From: Lysobacter_F sp035645555
GTDB taxonomy: Bacteria > Pseudomonadota > Gammaproteobacteria > Xanthomonadales > Xanthomonadaceae
Reading direction: 5' to 3'
Assembly: GCA_035645555.1 (NCBI GenBank)
Contig: DASQMI010000072.1
Span: 1 to 12,805, forward strand
DNA: 12,805 nt
Positions 1 through 6,956 of this stretch are shown one piece after another; position 1 is the first letter of the stretch; each line of letters opens with the position of its first letter. The notes beneath the pieces were generated by a model. The model ran no database searches and was not told the origin of the DNA. It saw only the letters and a list, made by a program, of their open reading frames with translations. The position numbers were made by a program, and so were the translations under genes.

Positions 1-528
1 GACCGCGCGCTCGTCGAGCGCCGCGCGGCGCGCCTGCGCGAAGCCGGCCCGCAGCTTGCCGAGAAGGTGCGCCGGGTATTCGCCGAGCGGCGCGAGCGCA
101 CCGCCGCGGATGTCGACGGCGCGCTCTACGACGGCTTCATCGGCGATGCCGACCGCGCGCTGTTCGCCAAGGTGCGCAGCACACCGCCGCAGGCGCTCGC
201 GCACGCCAGTTTCGCGTTCCGCGACGCACGCCTGCCGGAGCTGCTGTTCCGCTACCGCGCGCGCAACTGGCCGGAAACCCTGGACGCCGCCGAGAGCCAG
301 CGCTGGGACGCATACCGGCGCGCGCGGCTCACCGGCGAAGACGGCGGTGCGGAGATCACGTTCGCGCGTTTCCATGCCGAGATGGCGGCGCTGCGGCCGG
401 GCGTGGCAGGCGATGCGCGCAGGACGGCCCTGCTCGACGCACTCGACGCATGGGCCGCGCGTATCGCCGGGGAGCTTGGCCTCGCATCCATGCCGACGCC
501 CGCCGTCGTACCGGCCGGTACACCATGA
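1..528 (+). CDS. sbcB: Exodeoxyribonuclease I, C-terminal part (5' truncated by window edge)
   Basis: Frame 1 is open from the first base to a TGA at 526-528, giving the last 175 residues of a longer protein. The segment contains the hallmark near the C terminus of bacterial exonuclease I, the LLFRYRARNWPETL stretch followed by a W-x-x-YRRARL element (about residues 81-104 of this fragment). ExoI is a DnaQ-like 3'-5' exonuclease that degrades single-stranded DNA in recombination and mismatch repair. Its catalytic acidic residues lie in the N-terminal half, outside this window, so activity cannot be judged here; E. coli ExoI is about 475 residues. The stop codon overlaps the start of the next gene (ATGA, 525-528), which suggests translational coupling. 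The identification rests on recognised C-terminal sequence only. Confidence 0.85.
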   Translation, partial: DRALVERRAARLREAGPQLAEKVRRVFAERRERTAADVDGALYDGFIGDADRALFAKVRSTPPQALAHASFAFRDARLPELLFRYRARNWPETLDAAESQRWDAYRRARLTGEDGGAEITFARFHAEMAALRPGVAGDARRTALLDALDAWAARIAGELGLASMPTPAVVPAGTP

Positions 529-1211
529 CCGCCTATTTCACCGACGCCAGCTTCAAGTTCCTGCGCGCGCTGGCCCGGCACAACGAGCGCGCCTGGTTCC
601 ACGCGCACAAGGACGATTACGAGACGCACGTGCGCGCGCCGTTCCAGCGCCTGCTCACCGACCTGCAGCCGGCGCTTGCGGCGATCAGCGCGCACTACCG
701 CGCCGACCCGAAGCCGACGGGCGGCTCGCTGTTTCGCATCCAGCGCGACACCCGCTTCGCCAGCGACAAGTCGCCATACAAGAACTGGCAGGGCGCGCGC
801 CTGTTCCACGCGCGCGGACGGCAGGTCGAGGCGCCGTCGTTCTACCTGCACCTGCAGCCCGGCGAATGCTTCATCGGCGCGGGCCTGTGGCATCCGCAGC
901 CGGACACGCTGCGGCGGCTGCGCCATTTCATCCTCGACAACCCGGGCGGCTGGCGCGCCGCCGCACACGCGCCGGCGTTCCGCCGCCGCTTCGCGCTCGA
1001 CGACAGCGAGATGCTCGCCCGTATTCCGCGCGGTTTCCCCGCCGACTTCGAATTTGCCGACGACCTGCGTCGGCGCAACCTGGTGGCGTTCCGGCCGCTG
1101 GAGGACGCACTGGTGACCGGCGCGCGCCTGCGTCGCACGCTGGAAACCGATCTCGCCGCCCTTGCGCCGTTCGTCGATTACCTGTGCGCCGCGCTGGATC
1201 TCGAGTTCTGA
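525..1211 (+). CDS. DUF2461 family protein (TIGR02453)
   Basis: A 228-residue protein of the DUF2461/TIGR02453 family, whose biochemical function is not established. Visible hallmarks are the N-terminal FLRALARHNERAWFHAHKDDYE stretch (residues 12-33, the typical 'L..N..reWF...k..Y' pattern), the FRIQRDTRFASDKSPYKNW core (70-88), and FYLHLQPGECFIGAGLWHP (107-125). The length is normal for the family. I chose the ATG at 525 because it begins the conserved family sequence and overlaps the sbcB stop as ATGA; a longer reading from 450 would add 25 residues lying wholly inside sbcB. No clear Shine-Dalgarno sequence is visible, which fits coupled translation. No signal peptide or membrane segment is seen, so a cytoplasmic location is likely. 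Confidence 0.9.
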   Translation: MTAYFTDASFKFLRALARHNERAWFHAHKDDYETHVRAPFQRLLTDLQPALAAISAHYRADPKPTGGSLFRIQRDTRFASDKSPYKNWQGARLFHARGRQVEAPSFYLHLQPGECFIGAGLWHPQPDTLRRLRHFILDNPGGWRAAAHAPAFRRRFALDDSEMLARIPRGFPADFEFADDLRRRNLVAFRPLEDALVTGARLRRTLETDLAALAPFVDYLCAALDLEF

Positions 1212-1213
1212 GC

Positions 1214-2377
1214 ATGGGCATCGCGGGCTACCGGCGCCATGCGCTGTTCTACTTCGGCTACTACGGCGCGCTCGGCGCGTTCTCCCCTTACATCGGCCGC
1301 TGGGTTGCGGCGAACGGCCACGGCGGCTGGGCGGTCGGCGCGATGCTCGCGCTGTGGTACGCCGGACGCATGGTCGCGCCACCGGCCTGGGCGCGCCTGA
1401 CCGGCCACAGCGCGGTGCCGGGACACTGGCTGGTAGGCGGCTGCGCTCTCGCCCTGCTCGGCTTCGCCGCGTTCCTGCGGCTCGACACCGGCGTCGGCCT
1501 GTTCGTGGCGATGGCGTGGTTCGCGCTGTTCTTCAACGCAGTGGTGCCGCAGTTCGAGGCGCTGACGCTCAGTGCGCTCGGCCCGCGCAGCCACGACTAC
1601 GGCCGCGTCCGCGTGTGGGGCTCGGTCGGTTTCCTGTTGGTGGCCGGCAGCTACGGCGCCCTGCTCGACCGCTTCGGCGACGATGCGTTCGTTCCGCTTG
1701 TGCTGCCGTGGCTAGCACTCACGCTGGCGGCCGCATGGCCGCACCGGCGCACGCCGGCGGTCGCGCCGTCCGCAGAACTCCGTCCGGCGGTATGGCGACG
1801 TCCCGGTGCGCGTCGGCTGCTCGGTGTCGCGCTGCTCGTGCAGCTCGGCTTCGGCCCGTTCTACGTGTTCTACACGCTGCACCTGCAGGCGCACGGCCAC
1901 GACGGGCTCTCGGTGGGTTTGCTGTGGTCGGTGGGCGTGCTGTGCGAGATCGCGATGTTCTGGTACGCGCCGGCACTGATCCGCCGCTACGGCGCCGCTC
2001 GCGTCATCGCCATCAGCCTGGCCGCCAGCGTGGCGCGCTGGGCTTTGGTGGCCACGCAAGCCGACTCGCTGGCGTTGATGGCGCTGGCGCAGGCCACGCA
2101 TGCACTCGGCTTCGCCGCGTTCCATGCCGGCTGCATGCGCCGGATGGCCGAACTGTTTCCCGACCGTCGCGACATGAACTCGGCACAGGGCCTGCTATAC
2201 GGCATCTCCAGCGGCTTCGGCGGTGTGCTCGGTGCGGGCGTCTCGGCCCTGGCCTGGCAGCTCGGCGGCGGTTTTGCCGCGTTTCTCGTCGGCGCGGCGG
2301 TGACGCTTGCGGCGCTGGTGCTGCACCTGGCGGCCGCGCGTTTCGGCCGCGCCGTGCCGATTGCGGAGTCACGATGA
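1214..2377 (+). CDS. MFS transporter (nucleoside:H+ symporter / HcaT-like group)
   Basis: A 387-residue integral inner-membrane protein with about twelve hydrophobic segments in two halves, separated by a charged loop near residues 175-200 (PHRRTPAV...RRPGARR). The YGRVRVWGSVGFL motif (about residues 127-139) is the signature of the MFS_1-like group that includes 3-phenylpropionate (HcaT-type) and nucleoside permeases, where it reads YGR.R.WGS.GF. Substrate cannot be told from sequence. The ATG lies 2 nt after the DUF2461 stop; a much longer open frame upstream in the same phase is only GC-driven and covers sbcB and DUF2461 in another frame. The 3' end overlaps the next gene as ATGA (2374-2377), so it probably belongs to the same transcript. 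Length is normal for a 12-helix MFS protein. Confidence 0.9.
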   Translation: MGIAGYRRHALFYFGYYGALGAFSPYIGRWVAANGHGGWAVGAMLALWYAGRMVAPPAWARLTGHSAVPGHWLVGGCALALLGFAAFLRLDTGVGLFVAMAWFALFFNAVVPQFEALTLSALGPRSHDYGRVRVWGSVGFLLVAGSYGALLDRFGDDAFVPLVLPWLALTLAAAWPHRRTPAVAPSAELRPAVWRRPGARRLLGVALLVQLGFGPFYVFYTLHLQAHGHDGLSVGLLWSVGVLCEIAMFWYAPALIRRYGAARVIAISLAASVARWALVATQADSLALMALAQATHALGFAAFHAGCMRRMAELFPDRRDMNSAQGLLYGISSGFGGVLGAGVSALAWQLGGGFAAFLVGAAVTLAALVLHLAAARFGRAVPIAESR

Positions 2378-2931
2378 AGAAACTGCTCGCCCTGCTGCTC
2401 GTCGCGCTGCTGATCCTGCTGGGCTATGCGGCCGCGGGCCCGTTCATCGCCCTGCATGGCATCCGGGATGCGATCGAGCGTCGCGACATGGTCGCGCTCG
2501 AACGCCACGTGGACTTTCCCGCGGTGCGTTCCAGCCTGCGCGCGCAGGTCGAGGATGCGATCGCGCGTCACGTGGATGCGGACCGGCAGGCCGATCCGTT
2601 GGCGGCGCTCGCGCTCAGCCTCGCTTCGAGGGCGGCCGGCGGCGTGGCCGATGCACTCGCCACGCCGGCCGGCATCGCCGCGGCACTGGAAGGCCGCAGC
2701 GTACTGCGCAGGCTGGCCGGCGGCGCGCGCGCGGACGCGTTCGCCGAAGCCGCGCCGGAGCGTTGGCTCGACGATCCGCAGTACCGCTACGAATCGCTGT
2801 CGCGCTTCTCGGCGACGGTGCGCAACCGCGACGGCGAACCGGTGGTGTTCGTGCTCGGCCGCGACGGGCTGCGCTGGAAGGTGATCGACGTGCGTCTGCC
2901 GCCGGGGCTGTTGCAGAACCCGCTGCGCTAG
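2374..2931 (+). CDS. DUF2939 domain protein, membrane-anchored or exported
   Basis: A 185-residue protein beginning MKKLLALLLVALLILLGYAAAGP, a strong N-terminal hydrophobic segment (residues 4-21) with two lysines before it, acting either as an uncleaved anchor or a signal peptide. The following IRDAIERRDMVALERHVDFPAVR region (about 29-51) matches the DUF2939 family, where a short helical 'ai..rD...l...vDfpavr.sl' pattern begins the domain. The C-terminal part (residues 128-174) is rich in beta-type sequence, with RFSATVRNRDGEPVVFVL and GLRWKVIDVRLP. Its function is unknown. The bulk should face the periplasm. The start overlaps the MFS stop by 4 nt, which implies co-expression. About 100 nt follow before the next gene, with no convincing terminator. 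Confidence 0.85.
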   Translation: MKKLLALLLVALLILLGYAAAGPFIALHGIRDAIERRDMVALERHVDFPAVRSSLRAQVEDAIARHVDADRQADPLAALALSLASRAAGGVADALATPAGIAAALEGRSVLRRLAGGARADAFAEAAPERWLDDPQYRYESLSRFSATVRNRDGEPVVFVLGRDGLRWKVIDVRLPPGLLQNPLR

Positions 2932-3035
2932 GCCGCTCACTTCCCGTTCGCGCCTATTTCGCTGTCTCCCTACCGCGCCGGGCGCACGTTGCAGGCGGGC
3001 GTGTTCGCGCCCATTCCCTCAACCGGAGAGCCGAC

Positions 3036-3548
3036 ATGAAACGCATCGCCTTGCTGGCGTTGGCGGCGTGTCTTCCTCTCGTTCCGGCCAATGCCAACGA
3101 CCACGAGTTCACAGGTATTCTGGCCGGGGTGAAGGAGGTCCCCGCCGTCTCGACCGTCGCCCGCGGAGAATTCCGCGCCTACGTCTCGGGCAACACGGTC
3201 CACTACCTGCTGCGTTACGCCAACCTCGAAGGCGCGGTTACGCAGGCCCACATCCACCTCGGACAGCCCGCCGTCGCGGGCGGCGTGATCGTCTGGCTGT
3301 GCTCCAACATGCCCAGCCCGCCGACGCCACCGGGCGTGCCACCGTGCCCGGCCCCGCCGGCGCGTGTCACCGGAATCATCACCGCCGGCGACGTGGTCGG
3401 GCCGACCGCGCAGGGCATCGACCCCGGCGAGTTCGCCGAGCTCGTGCGCGCGCTGCGCAACGGGGTTACCTACGCCAACGTGCACACCGATCGCTTCCCG
3501 ACCGGTGAGCTGCGCAGCAAGATCCACCCGCCGGGCGACCGCGACTAG
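3036..3548 (+). CDS. Secreted CHRD-domain protein
   Basis: A 170-residue protein with a Sec-type signal peptide (MKRIALLALAACLPLVPANA; likely cut after Ala20) followed by one CHRD domain. CHRD domains were named from chordin and occur in many secreted bacterial proteins; their role is not established. Diagnostic features are the start of the domain at FTGILAGVKEVPAV (25-38), QAHIHLGQPAVAGGVIVWLC (70-89), and the closing YANVHTDRFPTGELR (146-160). Between the halves sits a proline-rich loop (residues 92-109) bounded by Cys89 and Cys104, a possible disulfide pair. An LAAC string at residues 9-12 looks like a lipobox, but the hydrophobic stretch before it is too short for a normal lipoprotein signal. 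GGAG lies 9 nt before the ATG, supporting the start. The stop overlaps that of the opposite-strand nucleotidase. Confidence 0.9.
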   Translation: MKRIALLALAACLPLVPANANDHEFTGILAGVKEVPAVSTVARGEFRAYVSGNTVHYLLRYANLEGAVTQAHIHLGQPAVAGGVIVWLCSNMPSPPTPPGVPPCPAPPARVTGIITAGDVVGPTAQGIDPGEFAELVRALRNGVTYANVHTDRFPTGELRSKIHPPGDRD

Positions 3549-4453
3549 ACGCCGTTCGATACGCCGTGCGGCACGTGCCCGGCAGCGACATGCTGCCGGG
3601 CCGAATCGATGTTGTGCAGCGAATCGTCGAAGAAGATATCGGCGCCGAACGCCTCCAGGAACGGCCCCTTCGGCCGCCCGCCGAGGAACAGCGCCTCGTC
3701 CAGCCGGATGCCCCACTCGCGCAACGTACGGATCACCCGCTCGTGCGCGGGTACCGAGCGCGCGGTCACCAACGCCGTGCGGATCGGCGCGTCAGGCCCG
3801 GACGGGAACGCGGCCTGCAGCCGGTGCAGCGCATCCAGGAAGCCGCGGAACGGCCCGCCGGACAGCGGCCGGAGCTTGTGCTGCAGCTCGTGCGCGGCGA
3901 ACGCCGCCAGCCCGCCCTCGCGCGACACCCGCTCGCCCTCGTCGTCGAAAATCACCGCATCGCCGTCGAACGCGATGCGCAGCTGATCGTGCCGCTGCTG
4001 TGGCGCGCGCGCCGGCAACAGCGTGGCCGCGGCGATGCCGGCGGCGAGCGCCGCGCGCACGTCCTCCGCGTTCGCCGACAGGAACAGGTCGGCGCCGAAC
4101 GGCTTGACGTAGCGGAACGGCGGCGCGCCGTTGCTGAAGGCGGCGCGCTTGATCCGCAACCCGTAGTGGGCGATGGAGTTGAAGATGCGTAGCCCTGTGT
4201 CGGCGGAATTGCGCGAGATCAGGATCACCTCGACGTGCGGCGCCTCGGGCGGTGTGCCTTCGTTGAGCGCCAGCAGTTTGCGCACCAGCGGGAAGGCGAT
4301 GCCCGGCGGCAGCACGTCGTCCTCGTGACTGCGCTGGTAGGCGGCGTAGGCGTCGATCCCTTGTGCCTCGAACAGGGCGTGGCTGTCCTCCAGGTCGAAC
4401 AGCGTCCGCGAGGAGATGGCGACGATCAGCGGGTCGGCATGGGCGTCCGGCAT
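3545..4453 (-). CDS. 5'-nucleotidase (cytosolic 5'-nucleotidase family, PF06189 type)
   Basis: A 302-residue protein of the bacterial family related to the cytosolic 5'-nucleotidase NT5C1, which dephosphorylates nucleoside 5'-monophosphates with a HAD-type fold. Visible hallmarks are the N-terminal VAISSRTLFDLEDSH (11-25), VEVILISRNSADTGLRIFNSI (74-94), IKRAAFSNG (101-109), the IAFDGDAVIFDDEGERV segment (160-176) with the DGD likely forming part of the metal/phosphate site, PIRTALVTARS (223-233), and LFLGGRPKGPFLEAFGADIFFDDS (255-278). Length matches the family. It is the last gene of a minus-strand set after dnaB and the KTSC gene, 41 nt from the latter. No Shine-Dalgarno sequence is visible; a 6-bp hairpin (4455-4469) lies directly before the ATG. 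The TAG stop sits in the CTAG shared with the CHRD gene. Confidence 0.88.
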   Translation of the reverse strand: MPDAHADPLIVAISSRTLFDLEDSHALFEAQGIDAYAAYQRSHEDDVLPPGIAFPLVRKLLALNEGTPPEAPHVEVILISRNSADTGLRIFNSIAHYGLRIKRAAFSNGAPPFRYVKPFGADLFLSANAEDVRAALAAGIAAATLLPARAPQQRHDQLRIAFDGDAVIFDDEGERVSREGGLAAFAAHELQHKLRPLSGGPFRGFLDALHRLQAAFPSGPDAPIRTALVTARSVPAHERVIRTLREWGIRLDEALFLGGRPKGPFLEAFGADIFFDDSLHNIDSARQHVAAGHVPHGVSNGV

Positions 4454-4494
4454 GGCGGCATTGTGCCGCGTCCGCGTCGCAGCGGCTGAGCCGC

Positions 4495-4710
4495 TCAGCG
4501 CATCCGCTCGTAGGCGAACCCGGCGTTGCGCACGTGCCGACTGAAGAACTCGCCATGCGAGTCGGCCTGCAGCAGCCGGCGGTGCAAGCCTTCGGGCACG
4601 TCGAAATACCAGTACACCGCGCCGCTCTCGAACTCGATCTCGAGCACCTGCTGCGCCGGGTCGTAGCCCACGCTGCGCAGCACTTCGGAGTCGACGGGGT
4701 GCCGTTTCAC
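4495..4710 (-). CDS. Small KTSC-domain protein
   Basis: A 71-residue protein filled by a KTSC domain, a short module first seen at the C terminus of some lysyl-tRNA synthetases and common as a stand-alone protein of unknown function. The pattern is clear: SEVLRSVGYDPAQQVLEIEF (8-27), then GAVYWYFDVPEGLHRRLLQA (30-49), then SHGEFFSRHVRNAGFAYERM (51-70), with the aromatic YWYFDVP core typical of the family. The start is a GTG at 4708-4710; the nearby upstream ATG (4716-4718) is out of frame and meets a stop at once, and an in-frame stop lies a little further upstream, so GTG is the only reasonable start. It follows dnaB by 88 nt on the same strand. The predicted protein is cytoplasmic. Confidence 0.85.
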   Translation of the reverse strand: MKRHPVDSEVLRSVGYDPAQQVLEIEFESGAVYWYFDVPEGLHRRLLQADSHGEFFSRHVRNAGFAYERMR

Positions 4711-4798
4711 CCGGTCATCAGAGCGGGCGCGGCGTCGTCGTCACGTGGAGGTCGCGTGAATTTACGCCGTTTCCAGCGCGGACGGCGCCCAGGGCGCA

Positions 4799-6211
4799 CT
4801 ACTCGAACGCGCCGTAGCCGTCGTGCGCGAGGTTGTCGAACCGGGTGTACTCGCCGAAGAACTTGAGCTTGATCGACCCGGTCGGGCCGTTACGCTGCTT
4901 GCCGATGATGACCTCGGCCAGGCCTTTGTCCGGCGAGTTCTCCTTGTTGTAGTACTCGTCGCGGTAGATGAAGATGATCACGTCGGCGTCCTGCTCGATC
5001 GCGCCCGACTCGCGCAGGTCGGCCATCACGGGTCGCTTGTCGGTCCGCGTTTCCAGCGAGCGGTTGAGCTGCGACAGCGCGATCACCGGCACCTGCAGCT
5101 CCTTCGCCAGCGCCTTCAGCGAGCGGGAAATCTCCGAGATCTCGGTCGCGCGGTTCTCGCTGTTGCCCGGCACCTGCATCAGCTGCAGGTAGTCGATCAC
5201 GATCAGTCCGAGGTCGTGCTCGCGCTTGAGGCGGCGCGCCTTCGCACGCAGCACCTCCGGCGACAGCGCGGGAGTGTCGTCGATGAAGATCTTCACTTCC
5301 TTAAGCTGACGGATCGCGCTGGTCACGCGGCTCCAGTCCTCGTCCTCGAGCTGTCCGGTGCGCAGGCGCGCCGCGTTCACGCGGCCCACCGACGAGATCA
5401 GGCGCAACGCCAGCTGGCTCGCCGACATTTCCATCGAGAACACCGCGACCGCCTTCTTGCTGCGGAACGCCGCGTACTCGGCCATGTTGAGCGCCAGCGT
5501 GGTCTTGCCCATCGACGGGCGCGCGGCCAGGATGATCAGGTCGGTCGGCTGCAGGCCGGCCGTCATCTCGTCGAATTCGGTGTAGCCGGTCGGCAGGCCC
5601 GTGACGCTGCCGCCGCTCTCGTAACGGGTCTGCAGGACGTCGAACGCTTCCTTGAGCGCGTCGTTGACCGCGACGAAATCCGTGCGCCCCTTGGCGTCGG
5701 CCTCGGCGATCGCAAACACCTCCTGCTCCGCCTTGGCGAGGATCTCCTTGCTCTCGCGCCCGTTCGGCTGGAAGGCGTCGTTGACGATGCCGGTGCCGAC
5801 CTCGATCAGCCGGCGCAGGATCGCCTTGTCGCGGACGATCTCCGCATACGCGGCGATGTTGGCGGCCGACGGCGTGGTGCTCGCCAGCTCGATCAGATAC
5901 GCGCCGCCGGCGACCTGCTCCGACAGACCCTGCGAATCGAACCACTCGCTCAGCGTCACCGCATCGAACGGCTTGCTGCGGTCGGCGAGCTCACGGATCG
6001 CGCGGTAGATCAGCTGGTGGTCGCGCCGGTAGAAATCCGGCTCCGACAGCAGCGAGGCGACCGTGTCGAACGCTTCCGGCGCCAGCATCAGGCCGCCGAG
6101 CACCGCCTGCTCGGCCTCGACCGATTGCGGCGGTATCCGCAGCTGTTCCACGCGCGCATCGCTGCGGGTGTCGAATCGTTTGTCGGCTCGGAAATCCGGG
6201 CGTGCGCTCAT
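4799..6211 (-). CDS. dnaB: Replicative DNA helicase DnaB
   Basis: A 470-residue replicative helicase that forms a hexameric ring and unwinds DNA at the replication fork. The N-terminal DnaB domain starts at IPPQSVEAEQAVLGGLML (26-43). The RecA-like motor carries Walker A ARPSMGKTT (230-238), the FSMEMS motif (258-263), Walker B VIDYLQLM (338-345), the SQLNRSLE motif (380-387) and GKQRNGPTG (437-445), which holds the arginine-finger region. No intein is present. I chose ATG 6209-6211 because MSARPDF is the usual xanthomonad-type N terminus and GGGGAG lies 11 nt before it; earlier in-frame ATGs at 6301 and 6265 would add 30 or 18 residues with no family match. The gene lies behind a terminator that ends the rplI transcript, so it should have its own promoter, which I could not place with confidence. 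Confidence 0.97.
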   Translation of the reverse strand: MSARPDFRADKRFDTRSDARVEQLRIPPQSVEAEQAVLGGLMLAPEAFDTVASLLSEPDFYRRDHQLIYRAIRELADRSKPFDAVTLSEWFDSQGLSEQVAGGAYLIELASTTPSAANIAAYAEIVRDKAILRRLIEVGTGIVNDAFQPNGRESKEILAKAEQEVFAIAEADAKGRTDFVAVNDALKEAFDVLQTRYESGGSVTGLPTGYTEFDEMTAGLQPTDLIILAARPSMGKTTLALNMAEYAAFRSKKAVAVFSMEMSASQLALRLISSVGRVNAARLRTGQLEDEDWSRVTSAIRQLKEVKIFIDDTPALSPEVLRAKARRLKREHDLGLIVIDYLQLMQVPGNSENRATEISEISRSLKALAKELQVPVIALSQLNRSLETRTDKRPVMADLRESGAIEQDADVIIFIYRDEYYNKENSPDKGLAEVIIGKQRNGPTGSIKLKFFGEYTRFDNLAHDGYGAFE

Positions 6212-6303
6212 CGCGGTGTCAGCTCCCCGGGCATGCGCTCCCCCGCGCCGCCCTTGATTGGCCATCCTAGGCAGTGCGGCTGTGGGCTCGCGACGGAACA
6301 TCC

Positions 6304-6328
6304 TGTGGATAACCGCGTTTTATCCACC
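6304..6328. promoter_or_regulatory. Inverted pair of DnaA-box-like sequences upstream of dnaB
   Basis: TGTGGATAA at 6304-6312 is the exact complement of the consensus DnaA box TTATCCACA. TTATCCACC at 6320-6328 matches eight of nine positions in the opposite orientation. Together they form an 8-bp inverted repeat (GTGGATAA / TTATCCAC) with a 7-nt spacer, 93-117 nt upstream of the chosen dnaB start and about 37 nt past the rplI terminator. The AT-rich core stands out in this GC-rich region. DnaA binding to such boxes is established; a regulatory effect on dnaB is my inference. Confidence 0.6.
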
Positions 6329-6364
6329 CGCGGTCGCACCGGCTGCGACGATTCCGCAGACGCC

Positions 6365-6393
6365 AAACGAAAACGGGCGCCCGAAGGCGCCCG
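6365..6393 (-). terminator. Intrinsic terminator after rplI
   Basis: Read on the minus strand, an 8-bp perfect stem CGGGCGCC / GGCGCCCG (arms at 6386-6393 and 6374-6381) is closed by a UUCG tetraloop and followed by TTTTCGTTT (6373-6365). It lies about 25 nt after the rplI stop, which is the right place to end the rpsF-rpsR-rplI transcript and separate it from dnaB. Confidence 0.9.
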
Positions 6394-6417
6394 GTTCTTT
6401 CCGCAGTGCGAGCCGGC

Positions 6418-6870
6418 TTACGCCTGCTCACCCTCGATGACCACCTTCACGGCAGTCTCGACATCGGCGTGCAGGTGCACCATCACCTCGAACTCGCCGG
6501 TGCGGCGGATCGGGCCTTCGCCCATGATCACTTCCGACTTCTGGACCGGGCAGCCGGCCTTGGTCAGCGCCTCGGCGATGTCGCGCGGGCCGACCGAGCC
6601 GTACAGCTTGCCTTCGGTCGACGCGTTGGCGCGCAGCGTGACGCTCATGCCCTCGAGCTTGGCCTTGCGCGACTCGGCCTCGGACAGCAGCGCCTGCGCC
6701 TTGGCCTCGTACTCGGCGCGGCGCTTCTCGAACTCGGCGATGTTGGCCGGGGTGGCCGGCACGGCCTTGCCCTGCGGCACGAGGAAGTTGCGGCCGTAAC
6801 CCGGCTTGACGGTGACCTTGTCGCCGAGGTTGCCGAGGTTGGTGACCTTCTGCAGAAGGATCAGTTGCAT
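6418..6870 (-). CDS. rplI: 50S ribosomal protein L9
   Basis: A 150-residue L9, a two-domain protein of the large subunit that binds 23S rRNA near the L1 stalk and reaches out from the ribosome. The N-terminal domain is unmistakable: MQLILLQKVTNLGNLGD, then VKPGYGRNFLVPQGKAVPAT (21-40). A long charged connecting helix follows (about residues 41-75, EFEKRRAEYEAKAQALLSEA and onwards), then the C-terminal domain with GKLYGSVGPRDIAEAL (87-102) and the GEFEVMVHLHADV end. Length is normal (E. coli 149). AGGAGT 7 nt before the ATG supports the start. It is the third gene of the S6-S18-L9 operon, 124 nt after rpsR, a gap that contains a strong hairpin without a U-run. Confidence 0.98.
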   Translation of the reverse strand: MQLILLQKVTNLGNLGDKVTVKPGYGRNFLVPQGKAVPATPANIAEFEKRRAEYEAKAQALLSEAESRKAKLEGMSVTLRANASTEGKLYGSVGPRDIAEALTKAGCPVQKSEVIMGEGPIRRTGEFEVMVHLHADVETAVKVVIEGEQA

Positions 6871-6956
6871 GGTGTGACTCCTGGTTCGTTAGCAGGCGCT
6901 GCCTGCAGCTGGATCAGCTGTCCGAACGGACGGGACGCGTTGGCGCCGACGCAACG

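Noticed and set aside
56..1213. In-frame upstream extension of the MFS gene
   Set aside because: This part covers sbcB and DUF2461 in another frame and reads as Arg/Pro/Ser-rich noise; the real MFS protein begins with a membrane segment at 1214.
3060..3071. Lipobox-like LAAC in the CHRD protein signal peptide
   Set aside because: The cysteine is at residue 12, which leaves too short a hydrophobic segment for a normal lipoprotein signal; an ordinary cut after Ala20 fits better.
4785..4797. Palindrome GCGCCC-A-GGGCGC directly after the dnaB stop, as a terminator
   Set aside because: The stem is short and no U-run follows on the minus strand; read-through into the KTSC gene is as likely.
6212..6301. 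Longer dnaB with 30 extra N-terminal residues
   Set aside because: The added sequence does not resemble DnaB N termini, the ATG at 6301 has no properly spaced ribosome binding site, and the start at 6211 gives the normal length.
4823..6799. 658-codon open frame on the plus strand
   Set aside because: It lies antisense to dnaB and rplI, both certain genes. Its translation is rich in Arg, Leu and His without domain-like pattern, as expected for the opposite strand of GC-rich coding DNA.
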